Below the pieces are notes generated by a model. The model was given only the letters and a program-made list of their open reading frames with translations, ran no database searches and was not told where the DNA came from. Positions 1 to 5,852 of a DNA stretch of 7,891 bases are shown here, piece after piece. The stretch is from Geothrix sp. Its GTDB lineage: Bacteria > Acidobacteriota > Holophagae > Holophagales > Holophagaceae. Each line of letters opens with the position of its first letter. The stretch's first letter is position 1. A program made the position numbers and the translations under genes. The stretch covers positions 1 through 7,891 of the forward strand of contig JAMPXL010000037.1 of NCBI GenBank assembly GCA_023701165.1. The letters run 5' to 3'.

Positions 1-1
1 G

Positions 2-634
2 GACCGGGGCATGGTCTACGTCATCGCCCACATCCGGGGCGGCAACGAGATGGGCGAGGCCTGGCACGACGACGGCATGCTCATGAAGAAGATGAACACC
101 TTCAACGATTTCATCGATTCCGCCGATTTCCTGGTCAAGGAGAAATGGACCGCCAAGGACCGCCTGGTCATCGAGGGGGGCAGCGCCGGCGGTCTGCTCA
201 TGGGCGCCGTCACGAACCTCCGTCCCGACCTCTTCAAGGCCGTGCACAGCGCCGTGCCCTTCGTGGATGTGATGAACACCATGATGGACGCCAGCCTGCC
301 GCTGACCGTGGGCGAGTACCTCGAATGGGGCAACCCCAACGAGAAGGCCGCCTTCGACTACATGCGGGCCTACAGCCCCTACGACAACCTGAAGAAGGGG
401 GCCTACCCGGCCATCCTCGTCACCACCAGCTTCAACGACAGCCAGGTGATGTACTGGGAGCCGGCCAAGTATGTGGCCAAGCTCCGCACCCTCAAGACCG
501 ACGCCAACCCCCTGCTGCTGAAGATCAAGATGGAGCCCGCCGGCCATGGCGGCGCTTCGGGCCGCTACGACGCCCTGAAGGACAAGGCCTTCGAGACGGC
601 GTGGATGCTTCGTCAGGTGGGCATTACCAAATAG
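2..634 (+). CDS. ptrB: Oligopeptidase B (S9A serine peptidase), C-terminal part
   Basis: Oligopeptidase B cleaves short peptides after Arg or Lys; it is a prolyl-oligopeptidase-fold enzyme. The reading frame is open from the left edge (Asp-Arg-Gly precede the Met at 11), so the gene begins outside the window and that Met is internal. Counting from it, the triad is visible: Ser58 in GGSAGG, Asp143 in FNDSQ and His179 in AGHGG. The spacings of 85 and 36 residues agree with the family. Further hallmarks are HIRGGNEMG near the front, the acidic NTFNDFIDSADFL block, PFVDV, EWGNP and YWEPAKYVAKLR. The last two separate it from prolyl endopeptidase. Only the alpha/beta-hydrolase end is present; the beta-propeller lies upstream. 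The gene stops with TAG and is followed within 10 nt by a strong hairpin. The retained part looks intact. Confidence 0.93.
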   Translation, partial: DRGMVYVIAHIRGGNEMGEAWHDDGMLMKKMNTFNDFIDSADFLVKEKWTAKDRLVIEGGSAGGLLMGAVTNLRPDLFKAVHSAVPFVDVMNTMMDASLPLTVGEYLEWGNPNEKAAFDYMRAYSPYDNLKKGAYPAILVTTSFNDSQVMYWEPAKYVAKLRTLKTDANPLLLKIKMEPAGHGGASGRYDALKDKAFETAWMLRQVGITK

Positions 635-643
635 TCGCTCATC

Positions 644-684
644 GCTCCAAAGGGCGCGCTTGCGCCCTTTGGAGCATGGAAAAA
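644..684 (+). terminator. Gene-end hairpin followed by ATGGAAAAA (copy A)
   Basis: A perfect 14-bp stem (644-657 with 662-675) closes a 4-nt GCTT loop 9 nt after the ptrB stop codon. It is followed directly by ATGGAAAAA at 676-684 rather than by a T-run. The A-tract means it is not a classic intrinsic terminator in the plus direction. It may stabilise the 3' end of the transcript or work together with the second hairpin at 702-721. The layout (stop codon, hairpin, GAG-Y-ATGGAAAA) recurs after prfC and after the aldolase gene, so it looks like a repeated gene-end element. The structure is seen directly; the role is inferred. Confidence 0.6.
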
Positions 685-696
685 GCGTATTAGAAT
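669..696 (+). promoter_or_regulatory. Possible sigma-70-like promoter for prfC
   Basis: TAGAAT at 691-696 differs from TATAAT at one position. TTGGAG at 669-674 is a poor -35 match (TTG only) at 16-bp spacing. Transcription would start around 703, inside or just before the 702-721 hairpin, so the same hairpin would sit at the 5' end of the prfC transcript. The -35 overlaps the right arm of the upstream hairpin, which weakens the case. Confidence 0.25.
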
Positions 697-701
697 AAGG
701 G

Positions 702-726
702 GGCGCGGCAATCGCCGCGCCTTTCT
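702..726 (+). terminator. Second hairpin with short T-tract after ptrB
   Basis: GGCGCGGC (702-709) pairs with GCCGCGCC (714-721) around an AATC loop, followed by TTTCT. This is a fair intrinsic terminator for ptrB, with a short, interrupted T-tract. It lies 19 nt before the prfC start, so any prfC promoter must overlap it or read through it. It could instead act as a 5' leader structure of prfC. Confidence 0.5.
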
Positions 727-740
727 ATGTCCGGAAGCCC

Positions 741-2309
741 ATGTCCCTTATTGAAGAAATCCAGAGGCGGCGGACCTTCGCCATCATCAGCCACCCCGAT
801 GCGGGCAAGACCACGCTTACGGAGAAGCTGCTGCTCTACGGCGGCGCCATCGACCGGGCCGGGAGCGTGAAGGCCCGGGAAGGCGGCGCCTCCGCCCATT
901 CGGACTGGATGAGCATCGAGCAGGAGCGCGGCATCAGCGTCACCTCCGCGGCCATGCAGTTCGAGTACCAGGGCCGGGCCATCAACCTGCTGGACACGCC
1001 GGGCCACCAGGACTTCAGCGAGGACACCTACCGGGCCCTGACCGCGGCGGATGCGGTGGTGATGCTCCTGGACTGCGCCAAGGGCGTGGAAGAACAGACC
1101 AAGAAGCTGTTCCGCGTGGCCCGGGAGCGCAGGCTCCCCATCTTCACCTTCGTGAACAAGCTGGACCGTCCGGGCCGCGAGCCCGTGGAGCTCATCGACG
1201 AGGTGGAGGAGCTCTTCGGCCTCCATGCCGTGCCCATGACCTGGCCCATCGGATCCGGCACGGACTTCAAGGGTGTCTACGTGCGCGCCACGGGCCAGAT
1301 CCAGGTCTTCGAGCGGGCCAAGGCGGGTCGGAAAGCGCGCGTCGCGGGGCAGGGCGGGCTGGATGATCCCGAGGTCGCGGGCCTTCTGACGCCGGCCGAG
1401 CTGCAGCAGCTCAAGGACGACGTGGACCTCATGGACCATGTGCTTCCCGCCTTCGATCGCGGGGCCTTCCTGCGGGGTGAGCAGTCCCCCATGTTCTTCG
1501 GCTCCGCCGTGAACAACTTCGGCGTGGCCGAGTTCCTGGAGGAGTTCCTGGAACTGGCTCCGGCCCCGGGACCCCGGCCCCTCATGAACGGCGGCGAGGT
1601 GGCGCCGGAGCAGCCCTTCACGGCCTTCGTGTTCAAGGTGCAGGCCAACATGAACAAGGCCCACCGGGACCGCGTGGCCTTCGCCCGCATCGTGTCGGGC
1701 AGGTTCGAGCGGGGCATGGACGCCCTCCACGTGCGCGAGAAGAAGTCCATCAAGCTGAACTACCCCCACATGTTCTTCGGCCGGGAGCGGCAGATCGTGG
1801 ACGAGGCCTATCCCGGCGACATCCTGGGGCTCATCAACCCGGGCCTCTTCCGCATCGGGGACGTGCTGAGCGCCGCCGGGGCCATCGAGTTCCACGCCGT
1901 GCCCCGCTTCTCGCCCGAGCAGTTCGCCTCGGTGCGCCTGGCGGACCCAGGCGCCCGCAAGGGCTTCCTGAAGGGCCTGGGCCAGATCGCGGAAGAGGGC
2001 GTGGTGCAGGTCTTCTGGCCCAAAGGCGGCGCCCCGCTGCCCATCCTCGGCGCCATCGGCCGCCTGCAGTTCGAGGTGCTCCAGCACCGCCTCAAGGACG
2101 AGTACGCCTGCCCCGTGCTGCTGGAGCCCCGCGGCTTCCAGATGGCCCGCTGGCTGGAAGGCGGCTGGCCCGAACCCAGCCGCTACTGGGGCGAGCTGGT
2201 GGAGGATACCGAGGGCAACCCCGCCATCCTCTTCGAGAACGACTGGCAGCGGCGCACCACCGCGGAGAAGTGCCCGGGGCTCACTTTCCTGGAACACCCT
2301 CCCAAGTAG
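741..2309 (+). CDS. prfC: Peptide chain release factor 3 (RF3)
   Basis: RF3 is a cytoplasmic translational GTPase that recycles the class I release factors RF1 and RF2 from the ribosome after peptide release. The 522 residues are close to the usual length of about 530. GTPase motifs are all present: P-loop HPDAGKTT at 18-25, switch I GISVT at 64-68, DTPGH at 85-89 and NKLD at 139-142. The opening (IQRRRTFAIISHPDAGKTTLTEKLLLYGGAI) and the stretch GSVKAREGGASAHSDWMSIEQERGISV are typical of RF3 and separate it from EF-G and LepA. Domains II and III follow, with the conserved MNKAHRDRVAFARIVSGRFERGM block. The start at 741 gives the expected N-terminus; only a weak GGAAG lies 3 nt before it. A gene-end hairpin and a clear terminator follow the TAG stop. 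The gene converges on the aldolase gene. Confidence 0.97.
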   Translation: MSLIEEIQRRRTFAIISHPDAGKTTLTEKLLLYGGAIDRAGSVKAREGGASAHSDWMSIEQERGISVTSAAMQFEYQGRAINLLDTPGHQDFSEDTYRALTAADAVVMLLDCAKGVEEQTKKLFRVARERRLPIFTFVNKLDRPGREPVELIDEVEELFGLHAVPMTWPIGSGTDFKGVYVRATGQIQVFERAKAGRKARVAGQGGLDDPEVAGLLTPAELQQLKDDVDLMDHVLPAFDRGAFLRGEQSPMFFGSAVNNFGVAEFLEEFLELAPAPGPRPLMNGGEVAPEQPFTAFVFKVQANMNKAHRDRVAFARIVSGRFERGMDALHVREKKSIKLNYPHMFFGRERQIVDEAYPGDILGLINPGLFRIGDVLSAAGAIEFHAVPRFSPEQFASVRLADPGARKGFLKGLGQIAEEGVVQVFWPKGGAPLPILGAIGRLQFEVLQHRLKDEYACPVLLEPRGFQMARWLEGGWPEPSRYWGELVEDTEGNPAILFENDWQRRTTAEKCPGLTFLEHPPK

Positions 2310-2318
2310 CTCGGCGGG

Positions 2319-2350
2319 CTCGGAATGCTACGCATTCCGAGTATGGAAAA
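2319..2350 (+). terminator. Gene-end hairpin followed by ATGGAAAA (copy B)
   Basis: CTCGGAATGC (2319-2328) pairs perfectly with GCATTCCGAG (2332-2341) over a 3-nt loop, starting 9 nt after the prfC stop. T and then ATGGAAAA (2343-2350) follow. Copy C at 2391-2423 on the opposite strand is nearly the same sequence. Copy A after ptrB has a different stem but the same GAG-Y-ATGGAAAA tail and position. A recognised T-run is missing, so the terminating step probably falls to the next hairpin at 2374-2391. Confidence 0.6.
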
Positions 2351-2373
2351 GACACAGACGGTCCTACAGAAAC

Positions 2374-2395
2374 ACGGCGCTTTCGCGCCGTTTTT
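2374..2395 (+). terminator. Rho-independent terminator of prfC
   Basis: ACGGCGC (2374-2380) pairs with GCGCCGT (2385-2391) around a TTTC loop (GAAA on the other strand), and TTTT follows to 2395. This is a textbook intrinsic terminator in the plus direction. On the minus strand the same stem is followed by GTTTCTG, a weak tail, so it may also help end aldolase transcripts. Confidence 0.8.
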
Positions 2396-2423
2396 CCATG
2401 CTCGGAACGCGCAGCGTTACGAG
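2391..2423 (-). terminator. Gene-end hairpin followed by ATGGAAAAA (copy C)
   Basis: On the minus strand, 5 nt after the aldolase stop, a 10-bp stem with one mismatch (2414-2423 with 2401-2410, 3-nt loop) is followed by C and then ATGGAAAAA. It matches copy B at most of its 32 positions, including the loop region and tail, but in the opposite orientation. The shared 2374-2391 stem follows at once. Confidence 0.6.
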
Positions 2424-2428
2424 CCCCC

Positions 2429-3349
2429 TCAAGCCTTCGCGAAGAGGTCCATCACCGCGTGCAGCAGCTGGATGGCTTCGGCCTTGGGACGCTGGAATGC
2501 GTTGCGGCCCATGATGGAGCCGGAGGCTCCGCCGGCGGCGATCTCGGCCACTTCCTTCAGGACCTCGTCGGTGCCCTTGGCTTCGCCGCCGCTGAAGATC
2601 ACGATGCGGCGGCCATTGAAGGCGCTCTGCACCACGTGGGCGATGCGGTCCTTCAGGGTATCCGTGGGGATGGCGCACTTCTCGAAGACCTTCCTGGCCT
2701 CGGCCTGCTCGATGTGGGCCTTGGGCGGTTTCACCTTGATGATGTGGGCGCCCAGCTGGGCGGCGATCTGCGCGGCGTAGGCGCAGACGTCCACGGCGGT
2801 CTCCCCTTCCTTCGACAAGCCGGCGCCGCGGGGATAGGCCCACAGCACGGTGGGCAGGCCCACGGCCTTGGCTTCCAGGATGAGCTCGCGCAGGTTCTCG
2901 TACTGGAGGTTGCGTTCGCCGCTGCCGGGGTAGATGGTGTAGCCGATGGCGGCGCAGCCCAGGCGCAGGGCATCCTCGACGCTGCCGGTGATGGCGCTGC
3001 AGGGCTCATGGCCCTTGCTCAGGGTGTCGCTGTTGTTGAGCTTGAGGATGAGGGGGATGTCCCCGGCGTAGTCGGAGGCCACGTGCTCGATGAAGCCCAG
3101 GGGCGCCGCATAGGCGTTGCAGCCGGCCTCGATGGCCAGCTCCACGTGGTAGCGGGGATCGTAGCCGCCGGGGTTGGGCGCGAAGCTGCGGGCGGGGCCG
3201 TGCTCGAAGCCCTGGTCGACGGGCAGGATCACGAACTTGCCCGTGCCGGCGAGGCGGCCGGTGTTCATCATGCGGGCCAGGTTGGCCTTGACCCCGGGAT
3301 TTTCGGAGCTGTACCAGGACAGGATTTCGCGGACTTTGGCCGTGGCCAT
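2429..3349 (-). CDS. fbaB: Class I fructose-bisphosphate aldolase (DhnA/FbaB type)
   Basis: It interconverts fructose 1,6-bisphosphate with dihydroxyacetone phosphate and glyceraldehyde 3-phosphate in glycolysis and gluconeogenesis, through a Schiff base and without metal. The 306-residue protein is a single TIM barrel of the bacterial/archaeal DhnA family. Visible signatures are LPVDQGFEHG with Asp45, the LKLNNSDTL strand, a GYTIYPGSGE segment around 136-145, the lysine strand IIKVKPP (Lys205 and Lys207; one should be the Schiff-base lysine) and phosphate-binding SGGEAKG and MGRNAFQR near the end. I start at MATAKVREIL because GAGGTG lies 5 nt upstream; a Met five codons earlier overlaps this ribosome site. 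It lies 61 bp downstream of hbd on the same strand and may be co-transcribed or use its own promoter. The symbol reflects family membership; a DhnA-like transaldolase role is less likely. Confidence 0.92.
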   Translation of the reverse strand: MATAKVREILSWYSSENPGVKANLARMMNTGRLAGTGKFVILPVDQGFEHGPARSFAPNPGGYDPRYHVELAIEAGCNAYAAPLGFIEHVASDYAGDIPLILKLNNSDTLSKGHEPCSAITGSVEDALRLGCAAIGYTIYPGSGERNLQYENLRELILEAKAVGLPTVLWAYPRGAGLSKEGETAVDVCAYAAQIAAQLGAHIIKVKPPKAHIEQAEARKVFEKCAIPTDTLKDRIAHVVQSAFNGRRIVIFSGGEAKGTDEVLKEVAEIAAGGASGSIMGRNAFQRPKAEAIQLLHAVMDLFAKA

Positions 3350-3354
3350 GACAT

Positions 3355-3360
3355 CACCTC
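3355..3360 (-). promoter_or_regulatory. Ribosome binding site deciding the aldolase start
   Basis: GAGGTG on the minus strand ends 5 nt before the ATG at 3349-3347. This favours that start over the in-frame ATG at 3364, which lies upstream of the site, and over the longer open frame that would run back into hbd. Confidence 0.7.
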
Positions 3361-3378
3361 GCATGAATTCAATCGGCC

Positions 3379-3384
3379 ATTCTA
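3379..3384 (-). promoter_or_regulatory. Possible -10 element for the aldolase gene
   Basis: TAGAAT on the minus strand lies 30 nt before the aldolase start codon, in the gap after hbd. The same TTAGAAT heptamer occurs before prfC. No convincing -35 is found 16-18 bp upstream, so this is only a candidate for a separate aldolase promoter. Confidence 0.3.
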
Positions 3385-3410
3385 ACCGGGAATGGGGCGC
3401 CAGGCCCGCC

Positions 3411-4268
3411 TCAGGCCTTGCTGTAGTCGTAGAAGCCGCGGCCGCTCTTCTTGCCGAGCCAGCCCGCATCCACGTATTTGATGAGCAGGGGGCAGGGGCG
3501 GTACTTGGGATCGCCCAGGCCCTCGTGCAGCACGTTGAGGATGAAGAGGCAGGTGTCCAGGCCGATGAAGTCCGCCAGGGTGAGGGGGCCCATGGGGTGG
3601 TTCATGCCCAGCTTCATGATGCCGTCGATGCTCTCCACGCTCGCCACACCCTCGTAGAGCGCGTAGATGGCCTCGTTGATCATGGGCAGCAGCACGCGGT
3701 TGCTCACGAAGCCGGGGAAGTCGTTGCAGTGGATGGGGGTCTTTCCCAGCTTCTTCGAGAGGTCCATGACCGCGTCGAAGGTGGCATCGCCCGTGGCCAG
3801 GCCCCGGATGACCTCGATGAGCTGCATGACCGGCACAGGGTTCATGAAGTGCATGCCGATGAAAGCCTCGGGGCGCTTGGTGACGGCCGCGAGCTTGGTG
3901 ATGGAGATGCTGCTGGTGTTGCTGGCCAGGATGGCGCCCGGCTTGCAGACCCTGTCGAGAGTCTCGAAGATCTGCTTCTTCACGTCCCACTTCTCGGTGG
4001 CGGCTTCGATGACGATGTCGCAGGCGGCCAGCTCCTCGAGCCTCGTGGTCGTGCGGATGCGGCCCAGGACGGCGGCCTTCTCGTCCGAAGTCATCTTGCC
4101 CTTGTCCACGCCGCGCTGCAGGTTCTTGTCGATGGTGGCCACGCCCTTGGCGGCGAAGGGCTCGCTGATGTCCTGCATCAGTACGCTGAAGCCCGCCTGG
4201 GCGAAGACGTGGGCGATGCCGTTGCCCATCTGGCCCGCGCCGATGACGCCGATGCTCTGGATGCTCAT
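3411..4268 (-). CDS. hbd: 3-hydroxybutyryl-CoA dehydrogenase
   Basis: It reduces acetoacetyl-CoA to (S)-3-hydroxybutyryl-CoA or runs the reverse step, in butanoate metabolism and short-chain beta-oxidation. The 285 residues match the family length. The N-terminal Rossmann domain has GAGQMG at 10-15, and Asp33 at the end of the second strand fits NAD(H) rather than NADP(H). Active-site residues keep the spacing of the human enzyme: Ser119 in NTSS, His140 in GMHFMNP, Glu152 and Asn190 in FVSNR. The C-terminal dimerisation domain carries the usual [16 protein letters not shown] and ends [21 protein letters not shown] lies 7 nt before the ATG. The gene precedes the aldolase gene on the same strand with no terminator between them. 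A crotonase homologue lies about 1.6 kb away on the other strand, but the two are not in one operon. Confidence 0.95.
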   Translation of the reverse strand: MSIQSIGVIGAGQMGNGIAHVFAQAGFSVLMQDISEPFAAKGVATIDKNLQRGVDKGKMTSDEKAAVLGRIRTTTRLEELAACDIVIEAATEKWDVKKQIFETLDRVCKPGAILASNTSSISITKLAAVTKRPEAFIGMHFMNPVPVMQLIEVIRGLATGDATFDAVMDLSKKLGKTPIHCNDFPGFVSNRVLLPMINEAIYALYEGVASVESIDGIMKLGMNHPMGPLTLADFIGLDTCLFILNVLHEGLGDPKYRPCPLLIKYVDAGWLGKKSGRGFYDYSKA

Positions 4269-4275
4269 AGCGGAT

Positions 4276-4282
4276 TCTCCTT
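4276..4282 (-). promoter_or_regulatory. Ribosome binding site of hbd
   Basis: AAGGAGA on the minus strand ends 7 nt before the hbd ATG, a strong match to the anti-Shine-Dalgarno sequence. It confirms the start of the Rossmann fold at [10 protein letters not shown]. Confidence 0.75.
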
Positions 4283-4324
4283 GCCTCCAAGCATAGCGGA
4301 GGATGCGGTCACCAGTCCTTTAGG

Positions 4325-4483
4325 GTGCCCAACAAAACCCCCACAGGGCCGCGCGAGGGCCGCCGGGCGAGCGAGGCGAGGAACGCGAGTCGAAGCGTAG
4401 CGGGTACTACGCGCGACGAGCGTGACGCGGCATCGCGACGCCCGCCGGCCCTCGCGCGGCCCCGTGGGGGTTTTGTTAGGCAC
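4325..4483. repeat. 159-nt palindromic element with mirrored ends
   Basis: Two 45-nt arms (4325-4369 and 4439-4483) are inverted copies matching at 42 positions. The outer parts read AACAAAACCCCCAC on the left and GTGGGGGTTTTGTT on the right. The 69-nt centre also folds: GCGTAG (4395-4400) pairs with CTACGC (4407-4412), GTCG (4389-4392) with CGAC (4414-4417), and CGC (4384-4386) with GCG (4420-4422). Almost the whole element can form one long stem on either strand. It fills the gap between the stop of the small secreted-protein gene, 2 nt away, and the hbd upstream region. It has no coding potential I can support. It may be a non-autonomous mobile or REP-like repeat, or a very large terminator; TTTTGTT on each strand would suit the latter. 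Confidence 0.8.
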
Positions 4484-4485
4484 TC

Positions 4486-4881
4486 TTAGAACTTCGCCCG
4501 CCCCAGGGGCACATTGCGGGGCACGGGGTTGCCCCCGAAGCGGTCCACGGGGAGGGTCGCCGATGCCAGGTTCGCGGGTTCGGGGAGGGTGCCGCCATGG
4601 GTCCGGAGGAAGCGCCCGAGGTCCTGCCGGAACCAGACGATGAACTCATCGAAGGCCACCTGGCGCAGCTCCTCCCGGGTCAGTTCCCCGATGACTTCGA
4701 CCACCGCTGAAGCGGAATCGGCCGGCGGCCGGAAGGTCTGCCAGGGCCGGGTTCCACCCCCGCTGTCCGCGAGGATGCGGGACAGGAAGGCCCGGTCGCA
4801 GCCCGGCGCCGGGGCCTCGGGCCTGGGGCCGTTCCCGGCCAGAAGGGCCGAGGACAGGCAGAGGCAGAGGAGGGCGCGCAT
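4486..4881 (-). CDS. Small secreted protein of unknown function
   Basis: I do not recognise this 131-residue protein. Starting at MRALLCLCLSSALLAG gives a short positive end and a hydrophobic core at residues 3-15, a plausible Sec signal peptide with cleavage near Ala15. There is no lipobox cysteine at the right place. The mature part has a Pro-rich linker, one cysteine (Cys28), a helical centre around 56-95 (acidic, then VAFDEFIVWFRQDLGRFLRTH) and a Gly/Pro-rich tail ending in basic residues. An alternative start 15 codons earlier has a GGGAG directly before it but would bury the signal peptide. No good ribosome site precedes the chosen start. The strong third-position G/C bias and intact frame support a real gene. 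It is divergent from miaA, and its stop lies 2 nt from the large palindrome, which may terminate it. Confidence 0.6.
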   Translation of the reverse strand: MRALLCLCLSSALLAGNGPRPEAPAPGCDRAFLSRILADSGGGTRPWQTFRPPADSASAVVEVIGELTREELRQVAFDEFIVWFRQDLGRFLRTHGGTLPEPANLASATLPVDRFGGNPVPRNVPLGRAKF

Positions 4882-4958
4882 GGTTCTGGAGTGAGTGGAC
4901 CCGGGGTGAGGTTCCCGGTCTCCCATCTCCCGCCCCCACCTCTGGTCTCCAGCCTCAG

Positions 4959-4964
4959 TAGACT
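4959..4964 (+). promoter_or_regulatory. Possible -10 element placed for leaderless miaA mRNA
   Basis: TAGACT lies 6 nt before the miaA ATG, and no Shine-Dalgarno sequence is visible there. If it is a -10 box, transcription would begin at or next to the A of the start codon. No -35 is evident. This is weak evidence. Confidence 0.2.
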
Positions 4965-4970
4965 GAACCC

Positions 4971-5852
4971 ATGCCCATCGCGATCCTCGGCCCCACTGCT
5001 TCCGGGAAATCCGCCGTGGCCGTGGCCGTGGCCCGGCGGCTCGGCGGCACCGTGGTGAACGGGGACCCCTACCAGGCCATCGCGGGCCTCGCCATCGGCA
5101 CGGGCCAGCCCGATGAGGCCGAACGCGGGGGCGTGCCCCATGTGGGCTACGGGGACCTGCCGCTTTCGGCGCGGCCCAATCCGGCGGCCTTCGGGGCCTG
5201 GGTGCGGGAGCGGCTCTCGGCCTGCCGCGAGCCGGTGCTGGTGACGGGTTCGGGCCTGTACCTCCGCGGCATCTGGAATCAGCTCAGCGTGATGCCCGAG
5301 GTGCCAGCGGCCCTGGTGGACCGGGTGCGCCGCTGGGGCGCGGCCCTGGGCGTGCCTGCGCTGCACCGTTACCTGGCCGCGGTGGACCCGGCCCGCGCTG
5401 CGGCCCTGCACCCCAACGACGCCGCCCGGGTGCAGCGGGCCCTGGCCCTGCACCTGGCTTCGGGAAGGGCCCCCTCGAAGCTGTTGTCCGGCCCGGAGAC
5501 GGGCCTGCCCGAAGGCTGGCGGGTGCTGGTGGTCGCGCCCGGCCGTGAGCGGCGGCGCGAGCGGGTGGCCGCCCGGGTGGCGGCGCAGGTCGAGGCCGGC
5601 TGGCCGGAGGAGGTCCGGGGCCTGGTGGCCGCGGGTCATGCGGGGGACCTCGCCGCCCTGCGGCCCCTGGGCTATGCGGCCTGGATGGCCGGAGGCGAGG
5701 CCGCGGCGGTCCAGGCGGCGGTGATCCAGGAGACCCAGGCCTACGCCAAGCGCCAGGCCACCTGGTTCCGCAATCAGCTGCCGGAGGCGCCCGCCTGGGA
5801 TCCCGACACCGAGCCGCTGGAGGCCGCCTTCACCCGGCTGGGGCTGTCATGA
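4971..5852 (+). CDS. miaA: tRNA dimethylallyltransferase (MiaA)
   Basis: MiaA adds a dimethylallyl group to N6 of adenosine 37, next to the anticodon, in tRNAs that read codons starting with U. The 293-residue protein begins with the P-loop GPTASGKS at 7-14. Asp32 in NGDPYQAI takes the place of the catalytic Asp of the usual DSxQ motif, and IGTGQP follows as expected. His57, GSGLYLRGI at 93-101 (usually GGTGLY), the HPNDAARVQRALAL block at 147-160 and YAKRQATWFR at 258-267 complete the family pattern. Several motifs are degenerate, and the protein is shorter than the E. coli enzyme (about 316). The start puts the P-loop at the normal distance from the N-terminus. The last bases overlap the next gene in an ATGA junction, so translation of the two is probably coupled. 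Confidence 0.9.
   Translation: MPIAILGPTASGKSAVAVAVARRLGGTVVNGDPYQAIAGLAIGTGQPDEAERGGVPHVGYGDLPLSARPNPAAFGAWVRERLSACREPVLVTGSGLYLRGIWNQLSVMPEVPAALVDRVRRWGAALGVPALHRYLAAVDPARAAALHPNDAARVQRALALHLASGRAPSKLLSGPETGLPEGWRVLVVAPGRERRRERVAARVAAQVEAGWPEEVRGLVAAGHAGDLAALRPLGYAAWMAGGEAAAVQAAVIQETQAYAKRQATWFRNQLPEAPAWDPDTEPLEAAFTRLGLS

Noticed and set aside
62..77. A sigma-54-like -24/-12 pattern (TGGCAC with GC at the correct distance)
   Set aside because: It lies inside ptrB, the -12 part is CGGCA rather than TTGCA, and conserved codons of the enzyme explain the sequence. A link to the sigma-54 activator is unsupported.
690..2297. A 535-codon open frame antisense to almost the whole of prfC
   Set aside because: It has no recognisable domain, is rich in His, Gly, Ala, Glu and Leu as expected from the complement of GC-biased codons, and lies opposite a gene with every RF3 motif. 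It is a shadow frame.
2270..3385. A 371-codon plus-strand frame opposite the aldolase gene
   Set aside because: Low-complexity Gly/Ala/Leu/His sequence typical of the complement of a GC-rich gene, and it would overlap the terminator region. The aldolase on the other strand is certain.
3174..4400. A 408-codon plus-strand frame opposite hbd and the aldolase
   Set aside because: Same shadow composition, and it runs into the large palindrome. No motif supports it.
4325..4483. The palindrome read as a CRISPR array, tRNA or attachment site
   Set aside because: There are no spaced direct repeats, no cloverleaf, and no integrase nearby. It is one inverted repeat with a structured centre.
4680..5639. 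A 319-codon minus-strand frame opposite miaA
   Set aside because: It overlaps the secreted-protein gene and miaA and reads as Pro/Arg/His-rich shadow sequence without domains.
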